Shown in pieces: positions 49,920 through 59,910 of a DNA stretch of 64,000 bases. This DNA comes from AC-32 sp963719275 (GTDB lineage: Bacteria > Actinomycetota > Thermoleophilia > Gaiellales > Gaiellaceae), in NCBI GenBank assembly GCA_963719275.1, contig CAVRBT010000010.1, positions 372,001 to 436,000 on the forward strand, written 5' to 3'. Both the position numbers and the translations under genes were made by a program. Position 1 is the first letter of the stretch, and every line of letters begins with the position of its first letter. The notes under the pieces are model-generated. The model was not told the DNA's origin and searched no databases. It saw nothing but the letters and a program-made list of their open reading frames with translations.

Positions 49920-51583
49920 CAGGCCGCCTCCTTCGCCTGGGAATCGTGGAGGACAACGAGCTCGTCTGCGAGATCGAGTCCCTCGGGCCGGTGGGTGATC
50001 AGTAGGACGCAGCGCTCACCCGCGGCGGCGAAGACATCTTCGATCAGGCTCTGGGCGGTTGGGGCGTCCAAGTGCGCGGTTGGCTCGTCCAACACGAGCA
50101 CCTGCGCATCCGTGAGCAGCGTCCTGGCCAAGGCGATCCGCTGGCGCTGGCCGCCCGAGAGCTCGCGGCCCCGCTCGCCGACGAGCGTGTCGAGCCCCTC
50201 CGGAAGGCTTAGCACCCAGTCCAGGATCCGGGCCGAGCGCAGCGCGTTTTCGAGCTCCGCGTCCGTCGCGTCCGGTCGGGCCAGCCGGAGGTTCGCACGG
50301 ATGGTCGTGGAGAACAGGTGGGCATCCTGGCCGGACACGGCAATCGCGCGGCGCGCGTCTTCTCGCCGGTACTCGCGCAGGTCGCGTCCGGCGAGGGTGA
50401 CTCGCCCGGACTCGGGGTCGACGAAGCGGAGCAGGAGGTTCGCGACCGTGGTCTTGCCGCTCCCGCTGCGTCCCAGCAGCGCGACGCGACGTCCCGGCTC
50501 GAGCCTCAGGCTGACGCCGTCCAGGGCCGGCCGCTCGCCTGGTGCGTAGCGGACGCGAACGTCTTCGAGGGCGACTGTGAACGGCGCCTGCGGCGCCGGA
50601 AGCGGGTCGGCCGGGTCGACCAGGGCCGGTGGGCGGTCGGTCAGCTCGAGAATACGCTCACCCGCACCGACCGTCGCTCGGAGCTCGCGAAGCGCCTCCG
50701 GAAGCGGCTGGACCGCCTCGAACGCCGCCAGCGAAGCCAGCGCGAGGAGCGCGATCAGGGTCCGGTCGAGCGTGCCGGTCGCGTGCGCGGAGACCGCGAC
50801 CGCGAGGACACCTGCCACCGTTGCGCCCGTGGCGAGGAGGCGCAGGCCGTCGCCCGTTCCGTCGGCCAGCGCCGCTCTGCGGGCGACCCGCACCAGGCTG
50901 CGGTCGGCGGTGCCGACCCGCTCGAGGCGGTCCGCCTCGCGCCCGTACGCGACGAGCTCGGCGCCACCGGCGAGCGTCTCGACGAGCTCGGCCGAGAGCG
51001 CTCCTCTTGCAGCGGCTTGCCGCGCCGACGCCCGCCGCGCGAGCGCGGCTGCGGCAACCGGAACGACGGTTCCCGCGAGGAGCAGGCCCGCCCCGAGCAC
51101 GAGCGCAGCCGCCGGAAGGATCGCCGCGGCGACCCCGACCGCGCCTGCACCGGCGACGAGCGCGACGACGGGCGGGAGCAGCCCGCGTAGGTAGAGGTTC
51201 TGCAGCGAGTCGACGTCTGCCACGAAGCGCGCGAGCAGGTCGCCTTCGCGCCGGTCCCGGAGCTGTGCGGGCGAGAGCGGCTCGAGCTTGTCGTAGACCC
51301 GGGCGCGCGCATTGCCGAGGCTCTGCAGGGCGACGTCGTGCGAGACGAGCCGCTCGAGGTAGCGGGCGATCGGTCTCGCGAGGCCGAAGAAGCGAACGCC
51401 GACGATCGCGGCCGTGAGCGAGAGGATCGCGGGCCGCTCGGCTGCTCTCGAGATCAGATAGCCCGCCGTCCCCATCAGGCCGACGCCGAAGAGGATCGTG
51501 AGCGCGCCGATGAGCGCGGCGAGCGCAAGCCGCGGCCGCGGCACGCCCGCGAGAAGCGTCAGCCGGCGCACCGTTGCCGTCAC
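49919..51583 (-). CDS. cydC: Thiol reductant ABC exporter subunit CydC
   Basis: CydC with CydD exports cysteine and glutathione-type thiols needed for cytochrome bd assembly. The 554-residue product has a six-helix TM domain (about 15-300) and an ATPase with Walker A LGRSGSGKTT (about 369), signature ELSGGQRQRIALA and Walker B VLVLDEPTAHLD. The GTG overlaps the cydD end by 4 bp. Confidence 0.92.
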   Translation of the reverse strand: MTATVRRLTLLAGVPRPRLALAALIGALTILFGVGLMGTAGYLISRAAERPAILSLTAAIVGVRFFGLARPIARYLERLVSHDVALQSLGNARARVYDKLEPLSPAQLRDRREGDLLARFVADVDSLQNLYLRGLLPPVVALVAGAGAVGVAAAILPAAALVLGAGLLLAGTVVPVAAAALARRASARQAAARGALSAELVETLAGGAELVAYGREADRLERVGTADRSLVRVARRAALADGTGDGLRLLATGATVAGVLAVAVSAHATGTLDRTLIALLALASLAAFEAVQPLPEALRELRATVGAGERILELTDRPPALVDPADPLPAPQAPFTVALEDVRVRYAPGERPALDGVSLRLEPGRRVALLGRSGSGKTTVANLLLRFVDPESGRVTLAGRDLREYRREDARRAIAVSGQDAHLFSTTIRANLRLARPDATDAELENALRSARILDWVLSLPEGLDTLVGERGRELSGGQRQRIALARTLLTDAQVLVLDEPTAHLDAPTAQSLIEDVFAAAGERCVLLITHRPEGLDLADELVVLHDSQAKEAA

Positions 51584-53247
51584 GCCGCCTCCTCCCGTAC
51601 CGCGCTGTCGTCCCCGAGCGCGACGACCCGGTCTGCGTGCGCGACGAGCTCGGGCCGATGGGCGATGAGCAGCACGGTTCGCCCCGAGCGCAGCCGCTCG
51701 ACGGCCTCGGCGACGACGTCCGCACTCGTGCGGTCGAGATCCGCGGTCGGCTCGTCGAGGATCACGAGCGGTGCGTCCCGAACGAAGGCCCGTGCGAGCG
51801 CGAGCCGACGCTGCTCTCCGAAGGAGAGTGGCCGCCCTCCGTCGCCGACGAGCGTCTCGTAGCCCGATGGCAGGTCTCCGATGAAGCGGTCGGCGCCGGC
51901 GAGCACGGCTGCGTCGCGGAGGGCCCGTTCACTTGCCGCCTCGTCGCCGAGGCGGATGTTGTCGGCGACCGTTCCCCGGAAGATCGTCGGCCGCTGCGGC
52001 ACCCAAGCGATCAGCCGCCGCCAGAGTTCCGGACGGCACTCGGCGAGGTCGATCCCGCCGACGGTTACACGTCCGGACACCGGCTCCGTGAACCGCAGCA
52101 GCAGGTTCGCGACCGTGGTCTTGCCGGCGCCGCTCGGGCCGACGAGCGCGACGGTCTCCCCCGGGAGCAGCTCGAGCTCGAAACGGTCGAGGACGAGGTC
52201 CCGGCGCGACGGATACGCGAAGGAGACCGACTCCAGCCGCACCGGCGTCTCGCGCGGGCTCGGCGGCACAAGACGGCCGCCGGTACCGACCGCCGGAGGC
52301 GCGTCGAGCAGCTCGAGCATCCGTTCCGCGACGGCCAGGCCGTCGGCGCTCGCGTGAAACTGCGCGGCAAGTTGGCGCAGCGGCAAGTAGAGCTCAGGCG
52401 CGAGTACGAGTACCGTCAGCCCGGCCTGGAGCCCGAGGCTCCCTCCGGCGAGCCGGACGCCGACCGTGACCGCGACGAGCGCGAGGCCGAGGGTCGCCGC
52501 CAGCTCGAGCACCGACCCCGACAGGAAGCCGACGCGCAGCGTCGCCATCGTGGTCCGCCGGTAGCGCTCGCCGACTTCCGCGAGCACCCCGGCCTGTGCG
52601 CGGCTGCGGTTGAAGGCCTGCAGCGTCGGTAGGCCGCGGACGACGTCGAGGAAGTGCCCGGAAAGGAGCCGCAATGCGTGCCACCGCTCCCGCGTTCGCT
52701 CCTCCGTGTAGCGGCCGATCAACCACATGAAGACCGGCACGAGTGGCAGCGTCAGGAGCATGACGCCTGCGGAGGTGAGGTCGATGGTCGCCACCCACGC
52801 GAGCACTGCGAGGGGCACGACCGAGGCGAGCACGAGCTGAGGAAGGTATCGGGCGAAGTAGGCCTCGAGCCCATCAACGCCCTGCACCGCGGATGCGGCT
52901 ACCTCGCCTGCCTCGACCCCGTCGAGCGCGAGCGGCTGGTCGCGGAGCCTGCGCCGAACGAGCGCCAGCCGGAGCTCGGAGAGGACCGACGAAGCCGCGC
53001 GCCGGCCGGCCAGCTCGAAGCCCCAGGCGAGGGCTCCCCGGCCGGCGAACGCCAGTCCCAGCAGGACCAGGTCGCGCGAAATGTCGTGGAGCGACGCGCC
53101 TGCGAAGGCCCGGGCCACGATGCGGGCGAGCAGCGTCGCCTGAAGGAGCATGAGCACCGCGGCGGTCAGACCGAGGCCGACGTCGAGGGCGAGCAGGCGG
53201 CGCACGGGCCGGGCCTGCTGCACGAGCCGGCGGTCGAGCGCGCGCAT
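51580..53247 (-). CDS. cydD: Thiol reductant ABC exporter subunit CydD
   Basis: The 555-residue product is the partner of CydC, with an N-terminal TM domain and an ATPase with Walker A VGPSGAGKTT, signature PLSFGEQRRLALARAF (FGEQ in place of SGGQ) and Walker B LVILDEPTADLD. The ATG at 53247 (MRALDRRLVQQARPVRRLLALD) lies two bases after the cydB stop. A much longer upstream frame runs through cydB and is not real. Confidence 0.9.
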   Translation of the reverse strand: MRALDRRLVQQARPVRRLLALDVGLGLTAAVLMLLQATLLARIVARAFAGASLHDISRDLVLLGLAFAGRGALAWGFELAGRRAASSVLSELRLALVRRRLRDQPLALDGVEAGEVAASAVQGVDGLEAYFARYLPQLVLASVVPLAVLAWVATIDLTSAGVMLLTLPLVPVFMWLIGRYTEERTRERWHALRLLSGHFLDVVRGLPTLQAFNRSRAQAGVLAEVGERYRRTTMATLRVGFLSGSVLELAATLGLALVAVTVGVRLAGGSLGLQAGLTVLVLAPELYLPLRQLAAQFHASADGLAVAERMLELLDAPPAVGTGGRLVPPSPRETPVRLESVSFAYPSRRDLVLDRFELELLPGETVALVGPSGAGKTTVANLLLRFTEPVSGRVTVGGIDLAECRPELWRRLIAWVPQRPTIFRGTVADNIRLGDEAASERALRDAAVLAGADRFIGDLPSGYETLVGDGGRPLSFGEQRRLALARAFVRDAPLVILDEPTADLDRTSADVVAEAVERLRSGRTVLLIAHRPELVAHADRVVALGDDSAVREEAA

Positions 53248-53249
53248 GT

Positions 53250-54296
53250 TCAGCCCGAGCCGGCGGTCGGAGACGCCACCGGTTGCGGCTGCGGCTCGTC
53301 CCCTGCGACGCGGGCGCGGAAGACATGGTACGTCCAGCCCTGGTAGAGCAGCACGAGCGGCAGGAAGATTGCGGCGACGACGCTCATCACCTCGAGCGTG
53401 TAGTGCGCCGACGAGGCGCTGTCGACGGTGAGACTGTTCGCGAAGTCGGAGCTCGAGACCATCACCCGTGGGTACAGGCTGGTGAAGATCGTGGCGACCC
53501 AGAGCACCGCCGCCAGGGCGGTCATCACGAACGCCCACTCGCTTCGTCGTGCCAAAACGAAGAGCAAGGCGAGCGCGACGGCGGCGATCCCCAGCGCGGC
53601 CGGCAGGATCGGCGGGAAGACGTCCTTGTCGTTCCGGTCGACTGCGACCGCGACCGTCCATGACAGGAAGGCTGCGACGGCGAGCGTCGCGACGACCGAG
53701 AGGCGGCGAGCGGTGGCAGCCGCCCGCTCGCAGAGGTCGCCGGTGGTTCGCAGCGTCAGGAAGGTCGACCCGTGGAAGGCGAAGAGGAGCACGATCGTCA
53801 AGCCGCCAAGCACGGTGTAGCCGCTGAAGAGATCCCAGAACGTGCCCGAGAAGTCGCCGTTCGAGTCGATCGGCACGCCGTAGAGGAGATTCGACAAGCC
53901 GACGCCCCAAATCAGCGACGCGCCGAAGCTCCCGACGGCGTTTGCCCACAGCCACGCGGCGCGCCAACGAGGGCTCTCGTTCTTCTCCCGCCACTCGAAC
54001 GAGACCACGCGGATGATTAGGAAGAAGAGAACGAGCAGCAGTGCGAGGTAGAAGCCCGAGAACATCGTCCCGTACCACGCCGGGAACGCGGCGAACGTCG
54101 CTCCGCCGGCGATGATGAGCCAGACCTCGTTGCCGTCCCAGACCGGCCCGATCGTCTCGAACATCTGACCGCGCTCTCGCTCGTCCTTCGGCAGGAACGG
54201 GAGCAGCATTCCGACTCCGAAGTCGAAGCCCTCGAGCAGGAAGTAGCCGCTCCAGAGGACCGCGATCAGGACGAACCAGAGGATCTGGAGGTCCAT
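53250..54296 (-). CDS. cydB: Cytochrome bd quinol oxidase subunit II
   Basis: The 348-residue product begins MDLQILWFVLIAVLWSGYFLLEGFDFGVG, followed by the family segment VWDGNEVWLIIAGGATFAAFPAWY, and has nine predicted helices. Together with CydA it reduces oxygen to water using quinol. The ATG overlaps the cydA stop (TGATG). Confidence 0.96.
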   Translation of the reverse strand: MDLQILWFVLIAVLWSGYFLLEGFDFGVGMLLPFLPKDERERGQMFETIGPVWDGNEVWLIIAGGATFAAFPAWYGTMFSGFYLALLLVLFFLIIRVVSFEWREKNESPRWRAAWLWANAVGSFGASLIWGVGLSNLLYGVPIDSNGDFSGTFWDLFSGYTVLGGLTIVLLFAFHGSTFLTLRTTGDLCERAAATARRLSVVATLAVAAFLSWTVAVAVDRNDKDVFPPILPAALGIAAVALALLFVLARRSEWAFVMTALAAVLWVATIFTSLYPRVMVSSSDFANSLTVDSASSAHYTLEVMSVVAAIFLPLVLLYQGWTYHVFRARVAGDEPQPQPVASPTAGSG

Positions 54297-55690
54297 CAGT
54301 AGGTCACCGCCGGTGCGGGCAGCTCCTCTTGGGAAGTCGGCCGGTCCGGACGCGCGTAGCGCCGCATCAGCACGAAGTCGACGACGCCGAGGACGACGTA
54401 GAGCGTGATGAAGACGCCGAGGCTGATGCCGAGCCAGGTGGTGCTGACGTTCGGCGAGTTCGCCTTGCTGGTCAGCAGCAGCCCTTGCACGATCCACGGC
54501 TGGCGCCCCATCTCGGTGAGGATCCAGCCGGCGGTCGCGGCGATGTACGGCAGGGCGATCGCAACAAGCGCCGTCCACTGGAACCAGCGCGCCCGCTCGA
54601 GCTTCTTCCTCCAGTACAGCCACGCGCCGAGGGCGGCGACCAGGAACATCAGCACCCCGGCGAAGGCCATCACCCGCATCGACCAGTAGATGACCCTGAC
54701 GTTCGGCATGTAGTTTTGCCCGCGGCCGTACTTGCGCTGCTCCTGGTTCTGGAGCGGGGTGAGGCCCTGGACCTGGCCGTCGAACGAGCCGGTGGCCATG
54801 TACGAGAGAAGCTTCGGGATCGTGATCGAGAAGCTCGGCGTCTGGTCATCCTCTGTGAAGCCGCCGATCTGGAAGAGTGAGAAGCCGCACGGCTGGCAGG
54901 TGGTCCACTGCGCCTCGGAGGCGGCGATCTTCATGCTCTGCGCGCTCGTGACGGCCTCCCCGAAGCGGTTGCCGACCACCAGCTGGAGCGCCGTCACCGG
55001 CACCGCCACGATGAGCGCCACCTTCGCCGCCTTCCGGAAGAGGTCGACGTCGTGACCGCGGAGGAAGTGCCAGCAGCAGATGCCGAGCATCACGATCGAG
55101 CCGAAGATCAGGCCGGCGAGGATCGTGTGCAGGAATGCGCGGAGCGCGAAGTCGTTCGACAGGAGCGCCCAGACGCTCGTCAGCTCGGCCTGGCCGTTGA
55201 CCATCTTGTACCCGACTGGGTGCTGCATCCACGAGTTGGCGACGAGGATGAAGTAGGCCGACATCCAGGAGCCGACGACCACAATCCAGATCGTGGCCAG
55301 GTGGAGGCGCGGCGAGAGCCGGTTCCACCCGAAGATCCAGAGGCCGAGGAAGGTGGACTCCAGGGCGAAGGCGGCGAGGCCCTCGACCGCGAGCGGCGCC
55401 CCGAACACGTTGCCGACGAACCTCGAGTACACCGACCAGTTCATCCCGAACTCGAACTCCTGAACCAGCCCGGTCGCGACCGCGATCGCGATGTTGATCA
55501 GAAGCAGCGTCCCGAAGAAGCGCGTCAGCCGGAGCCATGCTTCGTTCCCGGTTCGGTGCCAGATCGTCTGCATGGTCGCCACGATCGGGCCGAGGCCCAG
55601 CGTGAGCGGGACGAACAGGAAGTGGTAGATCGAGGTCGTTGCGAACTGCAGCCGCGCGAGATCCACCACCGTCGAGGCGAGTGGGCTCAT
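54296..55690 (-). CDS. cydA: Cytochrome bd quinol oxidase subunit I
   Basis: The 464-residue product starts LARLQFATTSIYHFLFVPLTLGLG with the haem-ligand histidine in the first helix. It has the GRGQNYMPNVRVIYWSMRVM segment and the later WILTEMGRQPW helix. The Q-loop between helices 6 and 7 appears short, as in the S-type of Gram-positive bacteria. The ATG at 55690 starts the conserved domain; upstream reading is not conserved. It heads cydA-cydB-cydD-cydC-unknown. Confidence 0.95.
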   Translation of the reverse strand: MSPLASTVVDLARLQFATTSIYHFLFVPLTLGLGPIVATMQTIWHRTGNEAWLRLTRFFGTLLLINIAIAVATGLVQEFEFGMNWSVYSRFVGNVFGAPLAVEGLAAFALESTFLGLWIFGWNRLSPRLHLATIWIVVVGSWMSAYFILVANSWMQHPVGYKMVNGQAELTSVWALLSNDFALRAFLHTILAGLIFGSIVMLGICCWHFLRGHDVDLFRKAAKVALIVAVPVTALQLVVGNRFGEAVTSAQSMKIAASEAQWTTCQPCGFSLFQIGGFTEDDQTPSFSITIPKLLSYMATGSFDGQVQGLTPLQNQEQRKYGRGQNYMPNVRVIYWSMRVMAFAGVLMFLVAALGAWLYWRKKLERARWFQWTALVAIALPYIAATAGWILTEMGRQPWIVQGLLLTSKANSPNVSTTWLGISLGVFITLYVVLGVVDFVLMRRYARPDRPTSQEELPAPAVTY

Positions 55691-55778
55691 AGGCGCCGAC
55701 GCTAGATCCGTGCCCTGTCGGCGACATCGCCCAATGGGGATGAAGCGTTTCCCGGGGTCGCAGCTGAGACTCTCGGCG

Positions 55779-56678
55779 GTGCCTGCTCTCGCCGTCCTCG
55801 CGCCCTCGGGCGACCAGGTCGTGCTCACCTTCGGCGACCAGCACGCTGTCGTGGTGAGCGTAGGAGGCGGCCTGCGCACGTACTCGGCCGGCGGCAGGCG
55901 GGTGCTCGACGGCTACGACGCCTACGAGGTCTGTCCCTCCGGCCGGGGGCAGCTGCTATTGCCCTGGCCGAACCGGATCGAGGACGGCCGCTACGACTTC
56001 GGTGGGCAGAGCTACCAGCTTCCCCTCGACGAGCCCGTGCGCAACAACGCAATCCACGGCCTCGTCCGCTGGTCCGAGTGGGCGGTTGCGGAGCGTGCGC
56101 CCGAGCGGGCCGTGCTGGAGCACACGCTCTTCCCGAGCCCGGGCTACCCGTTCACGCTCGCCCTCCGCGTCGCGTACGCGCTCGGCGAAGACGGGCTGAC
56201 CGTGCAAATCGATGCAAGCAACGTCGGCTCGGAGCCCTGCCCCTACGGAGCGGGTGTCCACCCGTACCTCGCGGTTGACGGCGACCGCGTGGACGGGGTC
56301 GAGCTGCAGGTCCCGGCGGAGACGGTCCTGCCGTCGAACGATCGCGGCCTGCCGGTCGGCGAGTCGCCCGTCGCGGGAGAGCTCGATTTCCGCGTGCCGA
56401 GGCCGGTCGGGAACACCGTGCTCGACCACTGCTTCAGCGGGCTCGAACGCGACGCTGACGGCAAGGCGCGGGCCCGGGTCGGAAGGACGACGCTGTGGGT
56501 CGACGAGAGCTGGCCCTACTTGATGGTGTTTACGGGGGACCCGTTGCCCGACGTTGCGCGGCAGAGTGTCGCGGTGGAACCGATGACATGCGCGCCGAAC
56601 GCGTTCAGGAGCGGCGACGGGCTGGTCGTGCTAGGGCCGGGTGAGACGCACTCGGGCGCCTGGGGGATCGCGCCGTGA
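55779..56678 (+). CDS. Aldose 1-epimerase family protein
   Basis: The 299-residue product resembles aldose 1-epimerase-like proteins of actinobacteria: FGDQHAVVVSVGGGLRTY, LLLPWPNRIEDGRY with the substrate Arg, AIHGLVRWSEW with the catalytic His, and GAGVHPYLAV with the second His. The GTG at 55779 gives the family N-terminus; an ATG pair at 55734/55740 would add about 13-15 residues. It is divergent from cydA. Confidence 0.87.
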   Translation: MPALAVLAPSGDQVVLTFGDQHAVVVSVGGGLRTYSAGGRRVLDGYDAYEVCPSGRGQLLLPWPNRIEDGRYDFGGQSYQLPLDEPVRNNAIHGLVRWSEWAVAERAPERAVLEHTLFPSPGYPFTLALRVAYALGEDGLTVQIDASNVGSEPCPYGAGVHPYLAVDGDRVDGVELQVPAETVLPSNDRGLPVGESPVAGELDFRVPRPVGNTVLDHCFSGLERDADGKARARVGRTTLWVDESWPYLMVFTGDPLPDVARQSVAVEPMTCAPNAFRSGDGLVVLGPGETHSGAWGIAP

Positions 56679-56684
56679 CGACGG

Positions 56685-57599
56685 TCACACGCCCGAAGGC
56701 GCCTCGTGCTCCCGCTTGAGAGCGGCGCGGCGCGCCAGCGCGCGCTGGAGGACGAGCGTGCCCGACGCCGCGATCACCAGCATCGCGACGTTCGTGCCGA
56801 GGACCCCGAGCGCGCCCAGGGCTTCTCCCCGCTCGCCGAGTCCCAGGGCGACGCCGAGGTAGGCGGCGGCGGGGATCGTCGTCACGGAGACGGCCACGCC
56901 CACGCCCGAGCTCGCGCGACTCTCGAGTGCCAGCATCCCCGCCACGCCTGCGGCGAGGGCCACCACGATCGTCTCGTTGTTCACCGTCGTGAGGCTCCCG
57001 AGGACCGTCGAGTCGATGTCGAAGCCCGACGGGACGAGGTCGAACCGGTTCTGTCCGTAGGCAGAGGCTGCCGCGGCTCCGCTCGTAAACGCCATCCCGA
57101 AGACGAGCGTCATGAGCGCCCGCCCTGCGAGGCGGGGGTGACGGTCGACCAGTCCGACACCGACGGCCGTGATCGGCAGCAGGTCGGGGCTGATCGCCAT
57201 CGCGCCGACGATGAGGATGACGTTGTATTCGAGCACTCCGTAGCTGGCGATCACCCCTGCCACCAGCATGAATGCGAGGTAGCGCGCGATCGGCCGCGAG
57301 TTGCGCGCGGCCATGCCGATCACGTCCTCCCAGACGAGGCCCGCCTCGGCACCTCTCCCACTCGACCGGCCGAGCACCTCTTCCCGCGTGAGGATCACCT
57401 CGTCGTCGGGCACGCCGAGCCGACGCAGGTCGGCAAGGAGCTCGTCGACGCCTCTCGGATGGACGGTCGCGACCACGACCGCGTGCCCGGGCCGCGTCGC
57501 CGCGGTCTGTCTGACCCGGCTGACCTCGTCGTTCCCGTCGAGCAGCCGCACGACGGCGTCCATCGCCCCAGACTCGCCGAAGACCTCGAGCCTGATCAC
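56685..57599 (-). CDS. DUF389 membrane protein
   Basis: The 304-residue product has a cytoplasmic alpha/beta N-terminus (about 1-85) and a membrane domain of about six helices with the DUF389 segments MLVAGVIASYGVLEYNVILI and VGAMAISPDLLPITAVGVGL, the latter holding the conserved Ser-Pro. Function of the family is unknown; a transport or signalling role is often assumed. It is convergent with the epimerase gene and divergent from the antiporter gene. Confidence 0.9.
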   Translation of the reverse strand: MIRLEVFGESGAMDAVVRLLDGNDEVSRVRQTAATRPGHAVVVATVHPRGVDELLADLRRLGVPDDEVILTREEVLGRSSGRGAEAGLVWEDVIGMAARNSRPIARYLAFMLVAGVIASYGVLEYNVILIVGAMAISPDLLPITAVGVGLVDRHPRLAGRALMTLVFGMAFTSGAAAASAYGQNRFDLVPSGFDIDSTVLGSLTTVNNETIVVALAAGVAGMLALESRASSGVGVAVSVTTIPAAAYLGVALGLGERGEALGALGVLGTNVAMLVIAASGTLVLQRALARRAALKREHEAPSGV

Positions 57600-57708
57600 C
57601 GACCGAACCTATCCGCCCAGACCCCGATCCGGATCACCCGGTTTGTACGAGGTCGGATCGTCCTCGGGCGGGGACGATTGACGGCTCTGAGCCGGAGGTG
57701 AGGCATCG

Positions 57709-59487
57709 GTGCTGTCCACGAACCAGATCCTCTTCGGCCTAGGGCTCGTGCTCGTCCTCGCCGTGGGCTCGCAGCTGCTCGCGCGCGTGCTCGGCGTTCC
57801 GTCGCTCGTCCTCTTGCTGCCTGCCGGGTTCGTCGCAGGGATTGCGACCGGAGATGTCCACCCGGACAACCTCCTCGGGTCGCTCTACCAGCCATTCGTC
57901 ACGATCGCCGTCGGCGTGATCCTGTTCGAGGCGGGGCTGAGGCTGTCGTTCGAGGAGGTCGTTCCGGGTGTCAGGAAGGTCGTCGTGCGGCTGGTGTTCG
58001 GAGGCGCTCTCCTGACGTGGCTCGCCGTCGCGGCGACGGTCGCGCTGCTCTACGACGGCATGGCTCACGGGGTGGCCTTGCTGATCGGGGCGATCCTCGT
58101 TGTCTCGGGCCCGACCGTCGTCCTCCCGCTGCTTGCCTTCATCCGCCCGACAGGGGATGTCCGTTCACTCCTGAAGTGGGAAGCGACGCTCATCGACCCG
58201 ATCGGCGCGCTGCTCGGCGTGCTCGTGTTCACCGCAGTGAAGTCGGGGACCGGCTGGCGGCCGGGCGAGATGCTGGCGGACCTGGCCGTCGGCGGGCTGG
58301 TGGCGTTGGTCGCTGCGCCCACGTTGTGGCTGCTCCTACGCGAGGTCCAAAGGAGCGCGCCGCGTATGGTCGTCCCTGCCACGCTGATGGTCGTCGTCGC
58401 GGCCGTGGTCGCCGCCGACCTGATTCGCGAGGACACAGGTCTCGTCGCAGCTGTAGTGATGGGCATCGCAGTGGGGAACCAGCGGGCGATCGACATCAGC
58501 CTCTCGCTGTTCGAGTTCCAGGAAACGCTGGTCCAGCTCCTGATCGGCGTCCTGTTCGTGCTTGTTGCGTCGTCGGTCACTCCCGACGAGGTGAGATCCG
58601 TGCTGCCCGAGGCGCTGGGGCTCCTCGCAGTCATGATCTTCGTCGTGCGGCCCGCGGCGGTCGGGCTGGCGACGGCGGGCTCTCCCTTCAGTAGAGGCCA
58701 GCGGGCGTTCATCGGCTGGATGGCTCCGCGGGGGATTGTCGCAGGCGCGACGGCGTCGGCGTTCGGACCGGAGCTCGCGCAACAGGGAGTTGCGGGCGCG
58801 AGCAAGGTGCTTCCGATCGTGTTTGTCTCGATCTTCGGGACGGTCGTCGTCTACGGGCTCACCGCCGCTCCCGTCGCTCGGATGCTCGGAGTGGCCGGGC
58901 TCGGCCGCAGGCTTGTGCTCATCGTCAGCGGCCATGAGTGGGCGCGAGACATCGCGGCGGCGCTGAAACGGTCGGGAGTGGCCGTGCGCATGTGGGTCGG
59001 GCCCTTTGCTCACCAGTCGGCCGCACGAACCGCGGGGCTCGAGGCCGAGCGTGGCCGGATCATGGTCGACGCGATCAGCCGAGAGGCGGAGCTCGAGGAG
59101 GTCACCGACGCCTTGCTGTTGACGCGCAGCGACGACTTCAACAACCTCGGCGCCGCCGAGCTCCGGGACGAGCTCGGGCACGGGCACGTCTACCGGGTCG
59201 CGCCACACCCCCACGAGCCGGATCTGCTGCCGCCGTCGAGGGAAATCGGCATTTTCGGCAACCGCTCGCTTACGTTCGCCGAGTTGGACCGGCAGTTCGC
59301 CCACGGCGCGCACATCGTGACCAGAGACTCCACGGCGCAGGCTGCGGACGGCGACATGCCACTGTTCGCGGTCACACCAGAGGGAGGCCTGAGCATCGCG
59401 TCGGACGGGCGGCCTCCGAAGGCGCGGCTCGGGGACATCGTCATCGCCCTGGTCGAGGGTAGGGACGGCGGCCGCGCGCGAACGTAA
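57709..59487 (+). CDS. Cation:proton antiporter (CPA1-like) with C-terminal cytoplasmic domain
   Basis: The 592-residue product has about 12 helices in the first 400 residues, with LFEAGLRLSFEEV, VVSGPTVVLPLLAFI and KWEATLIDPIGALLGVLVF; the last contains the key Asp of the ion-binding region. The C-terminal 190 residues look like an RCK-N-like regulatory part starting GRRLVLIVSGHEWARDIAAAL. It probably exchanges Na+ or K+ for protons. The GTG has GGAGGTGAGG upstream. Confidence 0.9.
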   Translation: MLSTNQILFGLGLVLVLAVGSQLLARVLGVPSLVLLLPAGFVAGIATGDVHPDNLLGSLYQPFVTIAVGVILFEAGLRLSFEEVVPGVRKVVVRLVFGGALLTWLAVAATVALLYDGMAHGVALLIGAILVVSGPTVVLPLLAFIRPTGDVRSLLKWEATLIDPIGALLGVLVFTAVKSGTGWRPGEMLADLAVGGLVALVAAPTLWLLLREVQRSAPRMVVPATLMVVVAAVVAADLIREDTGLVAAVVMGIAVGNQRAIDISLSLFEFQETLVQLLIGVLFVLVASSVTPDEVRSVLPEALGLLAVMIFVVRPAAVGLATAGSPFSRGQRAFIGWMAPRGIVAGATASAFGPELAQQGVAGASKVLPIVFVSIFGTVVVYGLTAAPVARMLGVAGLGRRLVLIVSGHEWARDIAAALKRSGVAVRMWVGPFAHQSAARTAGLEAERGRIMVDAISREAELEEVTDALLLTRSDDFNNLGAAELRDELGHGHVYRVAPHPHEPDLLPPSREIGIFGNRSLTFAELDRQFAHGAHIVTRDSTAQAADGDMPLFAVTPEGGLSIASDGRPPKARLGDIVIALVEGRDGGRART

Positions 59488-59525
59488 GAACGTCGGCGAA
59501 GGCTGTTCGACACCTACGAGGGAAA

Positions 59526-59599
59526 TGGGCGATCGTGGATTCGAACCACGGACCTCCGCCTTATCAGAGCGGCGCTCTAACCAACTGAGCTAATCGCCC
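59526..59599 (-). tRNA. tRNA-Ile (anticodon GAT)
   Basis: The minus strand folds as a full cloverleaf: acceptor GGGCGAT/ATCGCCC, D-arm GCTC...GAGC, anticodon stem CCGCT/GGCGG with loop CTGATAA, and T-arm CGTGG-TTCGAAT-CCACG. The anticodon GAT gives isoleucine. The 3' CCA is not encoded. It is a single tRNA, not next to rRNA genes in this window. Confidence 0.97.
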
Positions 59600-59633
59600 G
59601 AGGGCGGCCAGTGTAGCCGCACCCAGGTCAGGG

Positions 59634-59867
59634 ATGTCGGACCGGAAAAAGCCCGCCGATGGGCGTCTAAACAACTGCGGCATGAAGATCGGCGACATCG
59701 TCCTCCACGACGGCCGGCGCTACTACCTGCGCGGCCTAGATCCCATGAGCGTGCCCGACCGACAGGCAATCCTCGAGGACGCGCTCACGGGTGAGCCGCG
59801 CATGGTCCCGGTCGACGAGATCGAGCCCCTGCCGCCCGGAGAGAGGCCTCGTCTGCGCGGAGTTTGA
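59634..59867 (+). CDS. Hypothetical small protein, 77 residues
   Basis: The conserved-looking part is KIGDIVLHDGRRYYLRGLDPM followed by an acidic, proline-rich C-terminus; a small beta-barrel fold is possible. An internal ATG at 59682 would give 61 residues starting MKIGDIV and may be the true start. No family is recognised. It lies between the tRNA and the bifunctional nuclease gene. Confidence 0.6.
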   Translation: MSDRKKPADGRLNNCGMKIGDIVLHDGRRYYLRGLDPMSVPDRQAILEDALTGEPRMVPVDEIEPLPPGERPRLRGV

Positions 59868-59910
59868 GCCGGTACTCTGAGGCTATGAACGAAGCCGGGG
59901 ACGACGCCTG